DNA from: Schaalia canis
Lineage (GTDB): Bacteria; Actinomycetota; Actinomycetes; Actinomycetales; Actinomycetaceae
DNA length: 64,000 nt
Assembly (NCBI RefSeq): GCF_003858455.1
Contig: NZ_RQZF01000002.1
Span: 62,001 to 126,000, forward strand
Direction: 5' to 3'
Within the stretch, counting starts at the first letter, position 1. Each line of letters begins with the position of its first letter. The notes below the pieces were generated by a model, which was given only the letters and a program-made list of their open reading frames with translations, made no database searches and was not told the DNA's origin. Positions 7,745-17,467 of this stretch are shown here, in pieces. The position numbers were made by a program, and so were the translations under genes.

Positions 7745-9586
7745 ATGACTGTGGCAGCACGTTCCCATTCGAAGGATGAACCTTCACAGCCTGTGAGCGC
7801 CCGGGCACCTCGTTCCGAACCGAAGAGGGGTCGCCGTATCCTTCGCCTGCGTAATGTCAACCTACGCAATCAGCATGACCATCTGGTGCTCAACTCCGTA
7901 TCGGCGTCCTTCGTCCGAGGCACTATTTCTGCCATCCTCACCGGCTACCGCGATCTTCCCTGGCCACCCGCCCAAGAGCCCTCCCCTTTCCTTCTCGCCT
8001 GCGCTGGTCTGACCCCTGTGGAGAGTGGCCGGATTATCTGGCCTCGGCCTCGTTCCCTTGCCGCGCGATTCCGCGGTGACCTGGAACCGATTGGCTACGT
8101 GCCACGCCGCTGCGCTCTCAACGATGAGCTCACGGTTGAGCAAGAACTTATGCTTGCGCTGGCTGCCACAGGACGTTTCGCTGATCAGAACACGATGCTC
8201 GCCCTCTGCCGTGTTCTTGTCCTCACGCCACTTCTTAAAGCACAGGTCGCTCTTTTGACTCCCTTCGAGCGCCTACGCACCGCCGTCGCTCGCGCCCTTG
8301 TCACTGGCACTCCCCTTCTACTTGTTGAAGAACCCACTGAGTTTCTCAGTTCTGAAGAAAGCGAATACCTTTTCGGGCACCTCAACGAGCTGGCGCAGAT
8401 GGGATACTCCATCATCATTGCAACCCGCTCACCAGAGGTTGCAGCCCAGAGCGACCAGGCGCTGATCCTCATTGATGGCGAGGTTGTCGGTAACATCAGC
8501 CAGCCCGACTATCACGCCCTTAACCTCGCTTTCTCCACGGCTTTGAAAAACCCCCAGTCTGGCCCTGCAATGAGCTGGGTCAGCCCTCCGGGAGACAGCA
8601 TCGTCACTATTGACGACGATGAGTTGATGGACCTTGAGGATGATGAGGATTCCGACGAGGACGCTCCTTCACTGCACCCCACATGGGTGCCAGTCGTTCC
8701 TACGACGGCCCGCGAGCGCCAACTGCGTCCAATACCCCTTGCCCTGCCTCCTGTGGCAACGTCAACACCATCGGGGGGTGTCCCCACCGAGGGCGCCGCG
8801 AAGGACACGGGCCGCCAAAACGCGTCGCTTAGCGCTTCGAGCGTGTCACGTTCTACATCGTCATCTAGCGTTTCTTCGCCTGCTGTTTCCTCGCCCGCGC
8901 CTCGTCCGCCAGAGTCCCCGGCATCCGTTGCGCCAACTGCTTCGGGAATCAGCGCGGGTGAGGCAGTGGATTCCTCCCCGACTGGGCGCTCGACTGCCGC
9001 TTCTTCGACTGCTGCGGGTTCGACAAGTGCGCGCCCATCGGCACGCCTTTTCCCTCCCGTTAGCGATGTGTACGCTCACCCGATCAGTGCCGACGATTCT
9101 GTTGCCCATGCTCCTGAGGAACTTGTGCAGGCTCAGCCTTCTCGTCACTTTGCTGAGGAACCCGCGGGGCAGGACATTTCCTTCACTGGGCACTCTCCCG
9201 CAGACACAATGAGGGCTGCCGCAGAAGAAGCGGCCGTCACACCTCAGAGTTCGCCCAAGGACACCGACGTTGCGCGTCCCGTCCCCGCGCAGACACTGCC
9301 TACGCAGATATTCCCTGTGCAGCCCAACGCTGAGGAGACCGAGAGCGCATCAGAGCCTGATACCGCTTCGCCGGGCACCCCCAGCTCGACACACCGTGGA
9401 TCCAACGGCGAACACTTCTACCCCTCAACGACGATGCTCCCTCAGATTCCTCGCCCGACCACGGGGCCTCTCTCTGAGGATTCCACCGAGGTTCTCAACC
9501 GCGCTCAACAGATCCTGACGGAGCTTCCGGGCCCGGTGCTTCCCCTCGTCAATAAAAATGCGCAGAGTGCAGGCTCGGACACCTGA
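7745..9586 (+). CDS. Degenerate ABC-ATPase domain with long disordered tail
   Basis: 613 aa. Residues ~30-260 follow an ABC ATPase fold by order (ILRLRNVNLRNQ, LLACAGLTPVESGRI, ALNDELTVEQELMLAL, LLLVEEPTEFL, YSIIIATRSPEVA), but key motifs are eroded. The Walker A place reads AILTGYRDLPWPPAQEPSPF with no GKS/T, the LSGGQ signature reads LLTPFERLR, and the H-loop His is replaced (ATRS). Walker B keeps EEP. From ~290 there is an acidic patch (DDDELMDLEDDEDSDED), then ~300 Ser/Pro/Ala/Thr-rich residues with no membrane segment. It probably cannot hydrolyse ATP. It is divergent from the helicase-like gene, with 186 bases between the starts. Role unknown. Confidence 0.7.
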   Translation: MTVAARSHSKDEPSQPVSARAPRSEPKRGRRILRLRNVNLRNQHDHLVLNSVSASFVRGTISAILTGYRDLPWPPAQEPSPFLLACAGLTPVESGRIIWPRPRSLAARFRGDLEPIGYVPRRCALNDELTVEQELMLALAATGRFADQNTMLALCRVLVLTPLLKAQVALLTPFERLRTAVARALVTGTPLLLVEEPTEFLSSEESEYLFGHLNELAQMGYSIIIATRSPEVAAQSDQALILIDGEVVGNISQPDYHALNLAFSTALKNPQSGPAMSWVSPPGDSIVTIDDDELMDLEDDEDSDEDAPSLHPTWVPVVPTTARERQLRPIPLALPPVATSTPSGGVPTEGAAKDTGRQNASLSASSVSRSTSSSSVSSPAVSSPAPRPPESPASVAPTASGISAGEAVDSSPTGRSTAASSTAAGSTSARPSARLFPPVSDVYAHPISADDSVAHAPEELVQAQPSRHFAEEPAGQDISFTGHSPADTMRAAAEEAAVTPQSSPKDTDVARPVPAQTLPTQIFPVQPNAEETESASEPDTASPGTPSSTHRGSNGEHFYPSTTMLPQIPRPTTGPLSEDSTEVLNRAQQILTELPGPVLPLVNKNAQSAGSDT

Positions 9587-9751
9587 AAAAGCCTGATCGC
9601 ACCCCTCCGAACTGCACTTACGACTTCTCGGAATAGGTCTCTTTGCGTGCAACAATGCGCGAAGATTCATGTTGAGGCCCGCCTGAGACGCATTTCGTGA
9701 CACACTTAGGGGAGTCAACGCTTTGCTCAGCCGAGAAGGGAAGTGCCACCC

Positions 9752-10255
9752 ATGGCCAATGAGAACTCGACGGCGCCCCAGCAACCAGGGGTTCCCAACC
9801 ATGTCAAGCCGGCAGCTGCGAACATGGCGGCAGCTGATCTTGGGACCCCTGCCGGGGCTTTCTCCGCGAAGAAGCCTGCCAGCATTGGGGAACTTTTCGG
9901 CGTGCTGAGCACCCAGATCACCTCCCTTATTCGCGGCGAAATTGAGTTAACGAAGGCGAAGGCCAGCGCCTATGCCTCCCGTATGGGTATGGGGATTGGG
10001 CTGCTGGCTGGAGCTGCTCTGCTGAGCCTGTACCTGCTGGGATGGATCTTCCACACGATTGAGCTGGCTTTGGCGCTTGTTGTTCCCGCCTGGGCCGCCT
10101 CGCTCATTGTCGTTGCGCTGCTGCTCATCATTATTGCGGTGCTGGCTCTTCTCGGTAAGAAGGCCGTGGACAAGGCTCGCCTGACCACCCCCGACCCCAA
10201 AGCTGGACTGGAAGCCAGCGTCGAAGCACTGAAGAAGGGACTTCGTCATGAGTGA
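9752..10255 (+). CDS. Phage-holin-superfamily (DUF1469-type) membrane protein
   Basis: 167 aa. After a polar N-terminus, ELFGVLSTQITSLIRGEIELTKAKA precedes two membrane helices (GIGLLAGAALLSLYLLGWIFH and WAASLIVVALLLIIIAVLALLGKKA), the layout of the actinobacterial DUF1469/holin_3_6 family. These are chromosomal envelope proteins usually found next to a DUF3618 gene, as here, and are not true phage holins. An in-frame GTG at 9743 is possible, but the ATG at 9752 has the better-spaced AAGGGAA. The stop overlaps the next gene by 8 bases. Confidence 0.8.
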   Translation: MANENSTAPQQPGVPNHVKPAAANMAAADLGTPAGAFSAKKPASIGELFGVLSTQITSLIRGEIELTKAKASAYASRMGMGIGLLAGAALLSLYLLGWIFHTIELALALVVPAWAASLIVVALLLIIIAVLALLGKKAVDKARLTTPDPKAGLEASVEALKKGLRHE

Positions 10256-10547
10256 GACGACTTCTCGTAGCCCCGAGGACATTCAGGCAGATCTGGATGC
10301 TACCCGCGAGCAAATGACCGCCACCGTTGATGAGTTGGTTGCCCAGCTCCAACCGGCACACCTTATTGAGGTCTCCAAAGAGTCTCTGGCGCGAAAGACT
10401 GAAGAGGTGAAGGTGCAGGTTGCTGACACGATCAACAGTGCCCGCGCTGGAGACACCGAGGCTCAGAAAAAGGTGGGCTATGTTGTTGCCGGCGTCGCTG
10501 CTCTGATTGGAGCAGTCGCCCTGCGTAAGGTTTTTCGTTCACGCTGA
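10248..10547 (+). CDS. DUF3618 family protein
   Basis: 99 aa beginning MSETTSRSPEDIQADLDATREQMTATVDEL, the hallmark DUF3618 helix (SPEEIRADIEATR-type). A charged middle and one C-terminal membrane helix (VGYVVAGVAALIGAVAL) with a basic tail follow. It overlaps the preceding holin-superfamily gene by 8 bases, so the two are probably translated together as a small membrane-protein pair. Function is unknown in the family. Confidence 0.85.
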   Translation: MSETTSRSPEDIQADLDATREQMTATVDELVAQLQPAHLIEVSKESLARKTEEVKVQVADTINSARAGDTEAQKKVGYVVAGVAALIGAVALRKVFRSR

Positions 10548-10750
10548 CTGAACACTTTTTCGCGCATTGCCACAGGAGTTTTCTGTTGGCATATCAGGGG
10601 CAACGCAGCCGAAGTGCACACTTTTTCATCTTTGTGTACTCACTGAGGCGTAATTATGCGCCGATACGCGCTATGATGTCTCTGGAAAGAATTTGACAGA
10701 TCAGGGAACCGCTTCGGCGGACCCGCACGAGGTGGAGGGGGTCGACGCCA

Positions 10751-10966
10751 ATGGGGCGCGGCCGTCAGAAGGCTAAGCAGACGAAAGTCGCACGCAAGCT
10801 GAAGTACTTCAGCCCCGATACGGATCTAGATGCACTCCAACGCGAGTTGGCCTCAGGGCATGACGACTCCGAGGACGATCTGTACGCGAAGTACGCTGAC
10901 TTCGATGACGACGACGAGAATGGCGAGGATGAGGACGATTATTGGTCGCCCTCTGAGTCTCGCTGA
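10751..10966 (+). CDS. DUF3073 family protein
   Basis: 71 aa, matching the conserved actinobacterial DUF3073 family: MGRGRQKAKQTKVARKLKY at the N-terminus, then FSPDTDLDALQREL and a very acidic C-terminus (DDDDENGEDEDDYW). It is cytoplasmic; function unknown. A GGAGGGGG ribosome site lies ~8 bases before the ATG. It has its own strong terminator immediately downstream, so it is probably a single-gene unit. Confidence 0.92.
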   Translation: MGRGRQKAKQTKVARKLKYFSPDTDLDALQRELASGHDDSEDDLYAKYADFDDDDENGEDEDDYWSPSESR

Positions 10967-10998
10967 GTAGATCCCTACTCAACGCATCACACACTTAA

Positions 10999-11033
10999 CC
11001 CCGTGTGTTCTACCCTTCGTAGAACACACGGGG
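10999..11033 (+). terminator. Intrinsic terminator of the DUF3073 gene
   Basis: A perfect 15-base stem (10999-11013 with 11019-11033), 5-base loop, followed by TCTTTGTG on the plus strand. It lies 33 bases after the DUF3073 stop. Confidence 0.88.
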
Positions 11034-11183
11034 TCTTTGTGCTTTCCAATCATGAGGCGCAGCACACACCTGATTTGGCCCTACTGCGCCCAGTCACTGT
11101 CGCTAGTTGAGTTCACAGTCATTTTGCTTCCGTGCACTCGCCGATGAGTGTTCAGGACTCACAATGGGCCACTACGACGGCCA

Positions 11184-11230
11184 ATGGCCTGTGGTGTGGG
11201 CGCATAGACGACATCCACACCACAGGCCAT
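11184..11230 (-). terminator. Hairpin after the GH35 gene
   Basis: A perfect 16-base inverted repeat (11184-11199 with 11215-11230) and 15-base loop, ending 14 bases beyond the GH35 stop on the minus strand. The T run is poor, so it is a probable terminator or 3' stabilising hairpin. Confidence 0.65.
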
Positions 11231-11243
11231 ATGAGGCTGTTTC

Positions 11244-14200
11244 TCAGCTCTTGCGCTGACGAGCGCGCAAGGCCAGCATCATGCCGCCGCCGCTGAGGGC
11301 TGCCACAATGAGGACGCTCAGGCCAAGTGTCTGCGCGCCTGTTGAGGCCAGCGTGCCCTTACCAGCCTTCGCATTCTTCACAGAGTCTTGCGCGGGCTTG
11401 GCACCTGCAGTCTGGCTGGGATCAGCAGACTTCGCCTGATCGGAAGGCGTAGCCGTATCACTCGGCTTAGTGCCGGAGTTTCCTGGCCCCTGAGTATCAG
11501 GTGTGCCTGGGCCGTTGTTCCCAGTATCGGGCTTAGTAGAAGGTGGTGTTTGACCATCACCAGTGTTCGGTGGCGGAGTACTACCGCCCGTGTTGGGCGG
11601 AGGCACCTGTCCCCCACCGTTGTCCTGCCCCTGAGCTGCGACGATCGCGACAGGAAGGGTAGACACTTCCTTGCCATTGACCGTGAACGCAAGTTCAGCG
11701 GCACCTGCCTCGACAGTGGCGGGCACGGTAAGCGTCAGCGTCGCCACGCCCTCATCATTGGCAACAGCGCTGGCCGAGAGGGGCAGCCCATCCTCAGCCG
11801 AAGTGAATCCGAAGAAGGATGCCACACTCCGCAAAAGGCTTGCACCGCTCACTTTCGGACGACGCAGTTCCATGGTGACCGCTGCCTGTGCTGGCACTTT
11901 GCTCAGCGTGACTGAGAGTGTGCCATTGTGTGGGATTTCCTGTCCAGCAACAACGCCAGAGATTTCGGGCGTAGGTGCTGGATTCTCATTGCCGCCATTG
12001 GGGGGCTGAGGAGTGGACGTGTCGGGTCCGCCAGGCGTACCGGGTTCACTAGGTGCAGGAGCACCGGGGTCACCAGGTCCAGGAGTATCTGGCCCACCGG
12101 GAGCGGGAGTATCCGGTGTTGGAGGCTCAGGAGCGGGATCTGTCTTTGCCTTCCGATCGGGCACGGTTGAGGAGTGCACGGCGCTCAGAGTCATCGACTC
12201 GGGCCCCATGGTGTCAGACTGTGCGGCTACGGCCAGGGCAATGGTGTTTTCACCATTGAGGTTAAGGAAGGCCGTGGGTACAGCGAAGGAGGTCTGCGGG
12301 CCACGGTTGCCAATGTAGACGCCCGTGTTCCAGCCGTTGACAAAGATTGTCACCTGAGAGTGATCGGCAAGCTGTTCAAAACGCGAGGAGTTGATATTCA
12401 GTCGGAAGATCGTGTCCTGCGTTGCCGGAACGTTCAGATTCACCTTGGCCCGGTACCAGGTGATACCGGCGGGCGAATGCAGATCAGAAGCGGCAGTCCA
12501 GCTGGAGTCATCAAAGCCTGGCATGTGCCAGCCAGCCTTTTCGCCACCCAAACCACCATTGTTGTACAGCGTGCCTGAAGGATTGCGGGAAAGGTCAGCA
12601 GCATCAGCGGAGGTGGCACCCGAAATCTTCCACGTAACGCCACCTTGAGCACGCAGGTCAGCATCAAAGAGACCACGGTTTTGCTTGGACAAACCGTTGT
12701 CGCTCCAGTCGAGGTTTTGACCGAGGTTGTGCACGAGCACGGCAACGGTCACAGGTTGCCCCGCTTTGACGCTGCCCGTGGGGGCTGCCACACGCGCGAT
12801 GCGCCCTTCAGCCGGTAGGGCTCCAGCGTAGGCACCATTGACCCACACCTGCATGAAGGCAGGGTTACGACCCTGGCTGGGAACCCCTGAACCGCCATTT
12901 CCGGTAAAGGTCAGTGTTGGATCATCGCTGGCGGCAGTGTAGTGCGCCCTGTACCAGACTGAACCTTCGTAGAAACGGTGGTGGTTGGAGTCCAGCACGA
13001 CGCCAGCAACCCTGCCAGGGCCCTGGTGACGAGGGTTGGCGGCGACAGTGTCAGTAATGGTCTTCCATGCGGCATCATCGAAATCAACTGCGGCTTCAGC
13101 GTGATCCTTTGCTTTGACGAAGCTCAGTGGAGCAACACTCACTTCCTGCGGACCTGCCACCTCAGCGCTGACGATATTGCCGTCAGCAGAACCGAGGGCG
13201 TGTCCATTCCAGGTTGCCGATGAGTAACCTGCTGGGAGGAAAGCCATCACCGATTTGGCGCTGTTCATCGAACCAGTCAGTGCCACCGTTTCACCGGAGT
13301 AGCGTACGGTTCGGGCAAGATCAGCGCCTTCAATGGCTGTTGTGGCGGGATTGCCCTCAGCATCTTGTGAGTCCAACAGCCATGTGGTTTGTGCGCTCAC
13401 TCGGTCGATCACACGTAGCGTCAAAGGAGCAGGAGCATTCTCACCGGCCGGGGTAATGGTGATGGAGAACGGAGTATCGGAGTGGGTGTAGTTCAGGCGC
13501 AGTTCGCCGCGTGCTCCATCCCAGTGCTTCTCCACACCATCAGGCATGGCGACCGTTGGCTCGGCCGCGTAATGCAGGACCGTTTCACCGGCATCTCCAG
13601 CAACGCCAAGGAGGTATTGCATACTACCTTCCCTCAGCGTCAAAGGAGCACCGAAGAGCTGAGAGGTCGTGTAGTAAAGCGCGTGGCCGTCAATATTGCG
13701 GTCGGCGGTGAGCAGCAGAGCATCACGGCCATGCAAGGTCAAGAAGCTGCCCTCCTTTTGTGGCACGCGAGCCCAGGCGATTTCACCTTCCTCAAAGCCG
13801 TTATTCTCCTTGGGCAGGGCGCTTGCGTCGGGGAAAACCCTCACGGCGTCAATGGAGGTGTAGGTTCCGCTCGAACGAGGGAATGCCTGGCCGTCGTTGG
13901 TGACCGTCACCGTGTGTTGAGCGGGAGTGCTGGTGTCCTCTGCCCGCCAGGAGAAGATGTCCTTTTGAGGGGTTGCACCATTCGTGGTTTCTTCGCGGGT
14001 TTGACCAACGATGTCACCGTCGACGCGAACCGTTGCCGAACCGTGGTTTTCTGACCAGGGGGCGACAAGGTCAAAGCCAACGCCGGTGAAGGTGAAGGAG
14101 TAGGAATCGCCCTGAGTATTCGAGAAGGATTCATCCCCGTTAATATCACCAGCAGTCCAGTTCTGGCCCCGCGCGTGGGTCCAGTTCCCGGTGTAGGTAA

Positions 14201-16070
14201 AGAAGCTCTCATCAGCATCATTGTGGATGACTGCCTCGGTTGCTGCCGGTGCAAAAACATCAATGGCGTCGATGCTGACTGTTGTTGCTTGGTCGGTACC
14301 AACATTGCGTAGCGTCAGCGTGTGTTGGGTATTGCTGAGATTCTCTACGCGGAAGGCCTCGAATTGTTCGGGCTTGTTCTGTTCAGAATCGACCTTTGTC
14401 GTGCTCACCATGACGGGCTGCTCGTCGTCAATCTGCACGCTAAATGCGCCGTGATCAACGCCGGTGCCGGTAATAATGCGCAGGCCTGGGCCGGTGAAGG
14501 TAAAGGTCAGTGAATCGCCAACTGTTGTGGTCCGCTTCAAGGTTCCCTTCGCGGCGCCGCCCTCGTTGATGTCAACCCAGCTGCCCGTGTAGTGGATGTC
14601 TTCGTGGCGGTCATCGTGAGAGAAGCTGGCTTCCTCAGCGGCTGCGGCCTTCCCCAGGGAGAGAGGGACAGTGAAGGTGGAGTTCGTTTGATCGTTGGAG
14701 TTGCGGTGGCGGAAGGCAAGCACCTGCACGCCGTTGCCAGTGGCAGAATTCGCCTTATCCGTGGCCTGACGCTGGTAGGCGCTGATCTCCGCACCAGCGT
14801 TCATGGTTGGGCGAGGCGCACGCACAGGATCCATCGACGCCAACTCGGGGACGGCCTTGGTGTAGTAGCCGATTTCCTTTTGCACCGAGGCTTTAGGGGT
14901 GAGCTGGCGATCCTCAGTGATGCCAGCACCGTAGTCGTAGGAGGTGAAGCCTGAGGAGGGCGAACCCGTCCACCCCCAGTTGGTGCCACCAAAAGCCATG
15001 TAGAAATTAAAGGCGGTCACACCGTTGCCAATATTGTTCACACCCCACTGGCGGGTGAAAGCCTCGTCAGTGTAGGTGTAGCAGTCGGAGGCGTTGTAGC
15101 GCGCTCCCCAGGGGGTGAATGCGCCGCCCTGAGATTCGGTAATGAAGTGGGGCGTTTCTGGCGCGTAGGTGCGGAATTGTGTTTCGAGGTCGGGGATGGT
15201 GTTACGTCCCGCTGAGCAGTTAAAGCCCACGGGGTAGCGGTCATAGGCGTAGAAGTCCGTCCCGTAACGCTTCACATCGTGGAAGCGCCCACCCAGCCCA
15301 TAGTCATTGTGGAACAAGGGCACTGTGATGCCGTCATTTCGGACGAAGTCTGCTAGAGCTTTGAGGAAAGCACCCCTGTTGGCGTCCTCGGCAATGAGCT
15401 CATTTTCTACCTGGTAGAGGATGACCGAGCCGCCGCCATCGGTGATGAGGTGCTTCTTGACGATCTCGTTGAAAGCTGCCAGCCACTCGGTTGAGGCTTT
15501 CAGAACCTTGGGGTCGGTGGAGCGCAGCCCAGCCGAGTAGTTCGTCATGTAGGCGGGAAGGCCACCCATGGAGATTTCAGCGTTGACGTAGGGGCCGGGG
15601 CGGGCGATAACGTACAGCCCTTCCTGCTTGGCGAGGGTGAGCAGCAGGTCGAGGTCTTTAATGGTGCCGGGAGTGAAGTCGAAAGGAGCACCCTCTTCAG
15701 ACTGATGCAGGCCCCAGAAGAAGTAGAGTGAGACGCCGTTATAGCCCATGGCACGCATCTTTTGGAAGAGGTCGCGCCACGAGTTCACATCGGGAGCTCG
15801 CCAGTAGTGGATCTCGCCTGACCAGATATTGATGCGTTCTCCGTCGATGGTGAAGGAGTGCTTGTCGTAGCCGACGGTGTGGGGCTGTCCGTCATTTCCT
15901 GGGAAGGAAATATTCGAGGGCGGCAGTGCCGTAACCGCTGAGAGTCCTGGGATTCCAGACGCTGTATCGTCTGGGTTGGCCTGTGCGGGTGGGATAAAAC
16001 CCGCGAGGGCGAGGCCGCAGACAGCAGTAGCCGCAGCAAGCCGCCGCCTATGCATAGTGCCAAGGCGCAT
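11244..16070 (-). CDS. Cell-wall-anchored GH35 beta-galactosidase
   Basis: A secreted 1608-aa glycosidase predicted to release terminal beta-galactose from host or dietary glycans at the cell surface. A signal peptide ends near AQANPDD (~32). The GH35 barrel spans ~70-430: WSGEIHYWRAP, ARPGPYVNAEI, the acid/base Glu224 in QVENE and the nucleophile Glu312 in FITESQGG. Two tandem ~110-aa beta-sandwich repeats follow (each with YTGxW...DS.(T/S)FTFTG...IDA(I/V).VF), then galactose-binding-like jelly rolls (SVWYRAHYTA; ITWYRAKVNLNVP). A Pro/Thr/Gly-rich wall-spanning stretch, an Ig-like domain, a second Pro/Gly linker and the anchor LASTG with hydrophobic helix and RARQRKS tail close the protein. 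LAxTG suggests a class E housekeeping sortase rather than the neighbouring class C enzyme. AAGGA precedes the ATG. Confidence 0.93.
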   Translation of the reverse strand: MRLGTMHRRRLAAATAVCGLALAGFIPPAQANPDDTASGIPGLSAVTALPPSNISFPGNDGQPHTVGYDKHSFTIDGERINIWSGEIHYWRAPDVNSWRDLFQKMRAMGYNGVSLYFFWGLHQSEEGAPFDFTPGTIKDLDLLLTLAKQEGLYVIARPGPYVNAEISMGGLPAYMTNYSAGLRSTDPKVLKASTEWLAAFNEIVKKHLITDGGGSVILYQVENELIAEDANRGAFLKALADFVRNDGITVPLFHNDYGLGGRFHDVKRYGTDFYAYDRYPVGFNCSAGRNTIPDLETQFRTYAPETPHFITESQGGAFTPWGARYNASDCYTYTDEAFTRQWGVNNIGNGVTAFNFYMAFGGTNWGWTGSPSSGFTSYDYGAGITEDRQLTPKASVQKEIGYYTKAVPELASMDPVRAPRPTMNAGAEISAYQRQATDKANSATGNGVQVLAFRHRNSNDQTNSTFTVPLSLGKAAAAEEASFSHDDRHEDIHYTGSWVDINEGGAAKGTLKRTTTVGDSLTFTFTGPGLRIITGTGVDHGAFSVQIDDEQPVMVSTTKVDSEQNKPEQFEAFRVENLSNTQHTLTLRNVGTDQATTVSIDAIDVFAPAATEAVIHNDADESFFTYTGNWTHARGQNWTAGDINGDESFSNTQGDSYSFTFTGVGFDLVAPWSENHGSATVRVDGDIVGQTREETTNGATPQKDIFSWRAEDTSTPAQHTVTVTNDGQAFPRSSGTYTSIDAVRVFPDASALPKENNGFEEGEIAWARVPQKEGSFLTLHGRDALLLTADRNIDGHALYYTTSQLFGAPLTLREGSMQYLLGVAGDAGETVLHYAAEPTVAMPDGVEKHWDGARGELRLNYTHSDTPFSITITPAGENAPAPLTLRVIDRVSAQTTWLLDSQDAEGNPATTAIEGADLARTVRYSGETVALTGSMNSAKSVMAFLPAGYSSATWNGHALGSADGNIVSAEVAGPQEVSVAPLSFVKAKDHAEAAVDFDDAAWKTITDTVAANPRHQGPGRVAGVVLDSNHHRFYEGSVWYRAHYTAASDDPTLTFTGNGGSGVPSQGRNPAFMQVWVNGAYAGALPAEGRIARVAAPTGSVKAGQPVTVAVLVHNLGQNLDWSDNGLSKQNRGLFDADLRAQGGVTWKISGATSADAADLSRNPSGTLYNNGGLGGEKAGWHMPGFDDSSWTAASDLHSPAGITWYRAKVNLNVPATQDTIFRLNINSSRFEQLADHSQVTIFVNGWNTGVYIGNRGPQTSFAVPTAFLNLNGENTIALAVAAQSDTMGPESMTLSAVHSSTVPDRKAKTDPAPEPPTPDTPAPGGPDTPGPGDPGAPAPSEPGTPGGPDTSTPQPPNGGNENPAPTPEISGVVAGQEIPHNGTLSVTLSKVPAQAAVTMELRRPKVSGASLLRSVASFFGFTSAEDGLPLSASAVANDEGVATLTLTVPATVEAGAAELAFTVNGKEVSTLPVAIVAAQGQDNGGGQVPPPNTGGSTPPPNTGDGQTPPSTKPDTGNNGPGTPDTQGPGNSGTKPSDTATPSDQAKSADPSQTAGAKPAQDSVKNAKAGKGTLASTGAQTLGLSVLIVAALSGGGMMLALRARQRKS

Positions 16071-16460
16071 CGGTGCGTCCTTTCACAGATGGTGACAGGT
16101 TGTGTGTAGGTGGCGCGCAGCATTGCGCACACTCTCAACCCACAGAATCCGTGAAGAGACAGCACCCCTTCCACGGCACTACAGTGAATCTTTTCGATCC
16201 TCTGGTCAGAAATCTACGACATGCCACAGAGGGGGCGGCAATCCCTCTAGGGACGCATCATTGCTGATGGGAAGAGAGTTTACCTGCGTCAAAATCTAGC
16301 GTGATTCTTTTCGCACAAGCAAATCTCATGGCAGATCACGACCACTTGGTCAATCAATGAAGTAAGAGGATAAAGCTGCTTCTCAGCAGCAAGTTATCGA
16401 TTCGCTCAGAGCAGCACGGAGGCAGGAACGCCGCCGCTTCGTTGCTCTGCTCCGCTGCCG
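16071..16460. other. 390-base gap upstream of the GH35 gene, downstream of the sortase gene
   Basis: Holds the GH35 ribosome site (AAGGA just before 16070) and presumably its promoter on the minus strand. Only short, unconvincing frames occur. I see no clear -35/-10 pair and no strong terminator after the sortase gene. Confidence 0.4.
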
Positions 16461-17405
16461 CTAAGACGCTTGCCTGCTGGGCACCTCATGAGCTGTTGCA
16501 TTTCTATCGGGGAACCCTGCACGCCAAATGTAAATGCCAATAAGTACGGTGCCTGTAGCTGTCCATACCATCCACCATGGAAATCGAGGAAGTTCGGGGG
16601 CCTCTGCCGCACGCGCTAGTTCTTTCTGCGGAGTGGGAAAAACTCTTTCCCCTGTCACCAGGATTCGGTGACTGTTCACTCCCAATGGCGTGCATGTCAC
16701 CAAAGTGACTAGATCACGCCCTTCTTCAGCGCGGATTGCCTCGGTTTGGTCTGGCTCAACGACTTTGGTGTCATAGACGCGGTAGGTCAATGTCTCGCCA
16801 AAAACATCAATCGAGAAAGTATCCCCCTCTTTAACCCGATCAAGATTCGTGAACATCTCTGCGCTTGCTAAACCACGATGTCCCGTCAGAACCGAACGCG
16901 TGCTCGTTCCGCCTACCGGTAACGAGGTGCCTCTCAAATGACCGATACCAGCCAAAAGGGTGTCGTCACTAGTACCGTGGTAAACAGGAAGGTCAACATC
17001 AATGGTTGGAATCCGAATTCGCGCCATTAGAGGCCCATTCCGTACCGATAGTAGTTTGGAGTAGTCAAGCATCGGATCAAGCGAGAGGCCATCACCAGTG
17101 GGAACATTGGTATTTGCTTCAAGCAAAGCTCCCGCTGTTAGTGCACTGTTATAACGACGAGCCGCGACTAGCTGAACCTGGGGATCTGGCTGCGTTTGCA
17201 CCAGTTGCTCGCCATAACCCGAAATTACCTGCGACTGGTTATATTGAGACAGCCATGCAGCGGCATTCGAGTAGGACATTAGGATCATACCGATCAATGC
17301 GCATATACCTGTCCCGATTGCCAAAAAATTTGGCCGAGACTGCGCATCTTTCCTAGGCACCTGACGAGCTGTAGGTGCAACATGCCGCCCGTGAGCCACA
17401 CGCAT
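16461..17405 (-). CDS. Class C (pilin-polymerising) sortase
   Basis: A membrane transpeptidase that joins pilin subunits through their LPxTG motifs. 314 aa with an N-terminal membrane helix (~28-50), catalytic His176 (LTGHRGL), Cys238 (TLVTCTPLG) and Arg247 (NSHRILVTGER), and a second membrane helix near the C-terminus (~277-295), which is the class C layout. DPMLDYSKLL (~110-119) sits where the class C lid with its DP motif is found. The frame is open to 17510, but that extension lies in the hairpin after the pilin gene and lacks a ribosome site; the ATG at 17405 has AAGGA ~10 bases upstream. It is third in the order tip-shaft-sortase, as in the Actinomyces fim loci. Confidence 0.92.
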   Translation of the reverse strand: MRVAHGRHVAPTARQVPRKDAQSRPNFLAIGTGICALIGMILMSYSNAAAWLSQYNQSQVISGYGEQLVQTQPDPQVQLVAARRYNSALTAGALLEANTNVPTGDGLSLDPMLDYSKLLSVRNGPLMARIRIPTIDVDLPVYHGTSDDTLLAGIGHLRGTSLPVGGTSTRSVLTGHRGLASAEMFTNLDRVKEGDTFSIDVFGETLTYRVYDTKVVEPDQTEAIRAEEGRDLVTLVTCTPLGVNSHRILVTGERVFPTPQKELARAAEAPELPRFPWWMVWTATGTVLIGIYIWRAGFPDRNATAHEVPSRQAS

Positions 17406-17467
17406 CTTCCCACATTCCTTTGATTCTTCTTCGCGATCTAATGGCGTTGATCCGTCAGCACCAGCAC

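Noticed and set aside
8634-9212. 192-codon frame inside the ABC-like gene
   Set aside because: Shifted reading of the Ser/Pro-rich tail; composition is Arg/Leu/Pro noise.
9752-10255. Prophage holin
   Set aside because: The family name is misleading: the gene pairs with DUF3618 in a chromosomal context, with no lysin, capsid or tail genes nearby.
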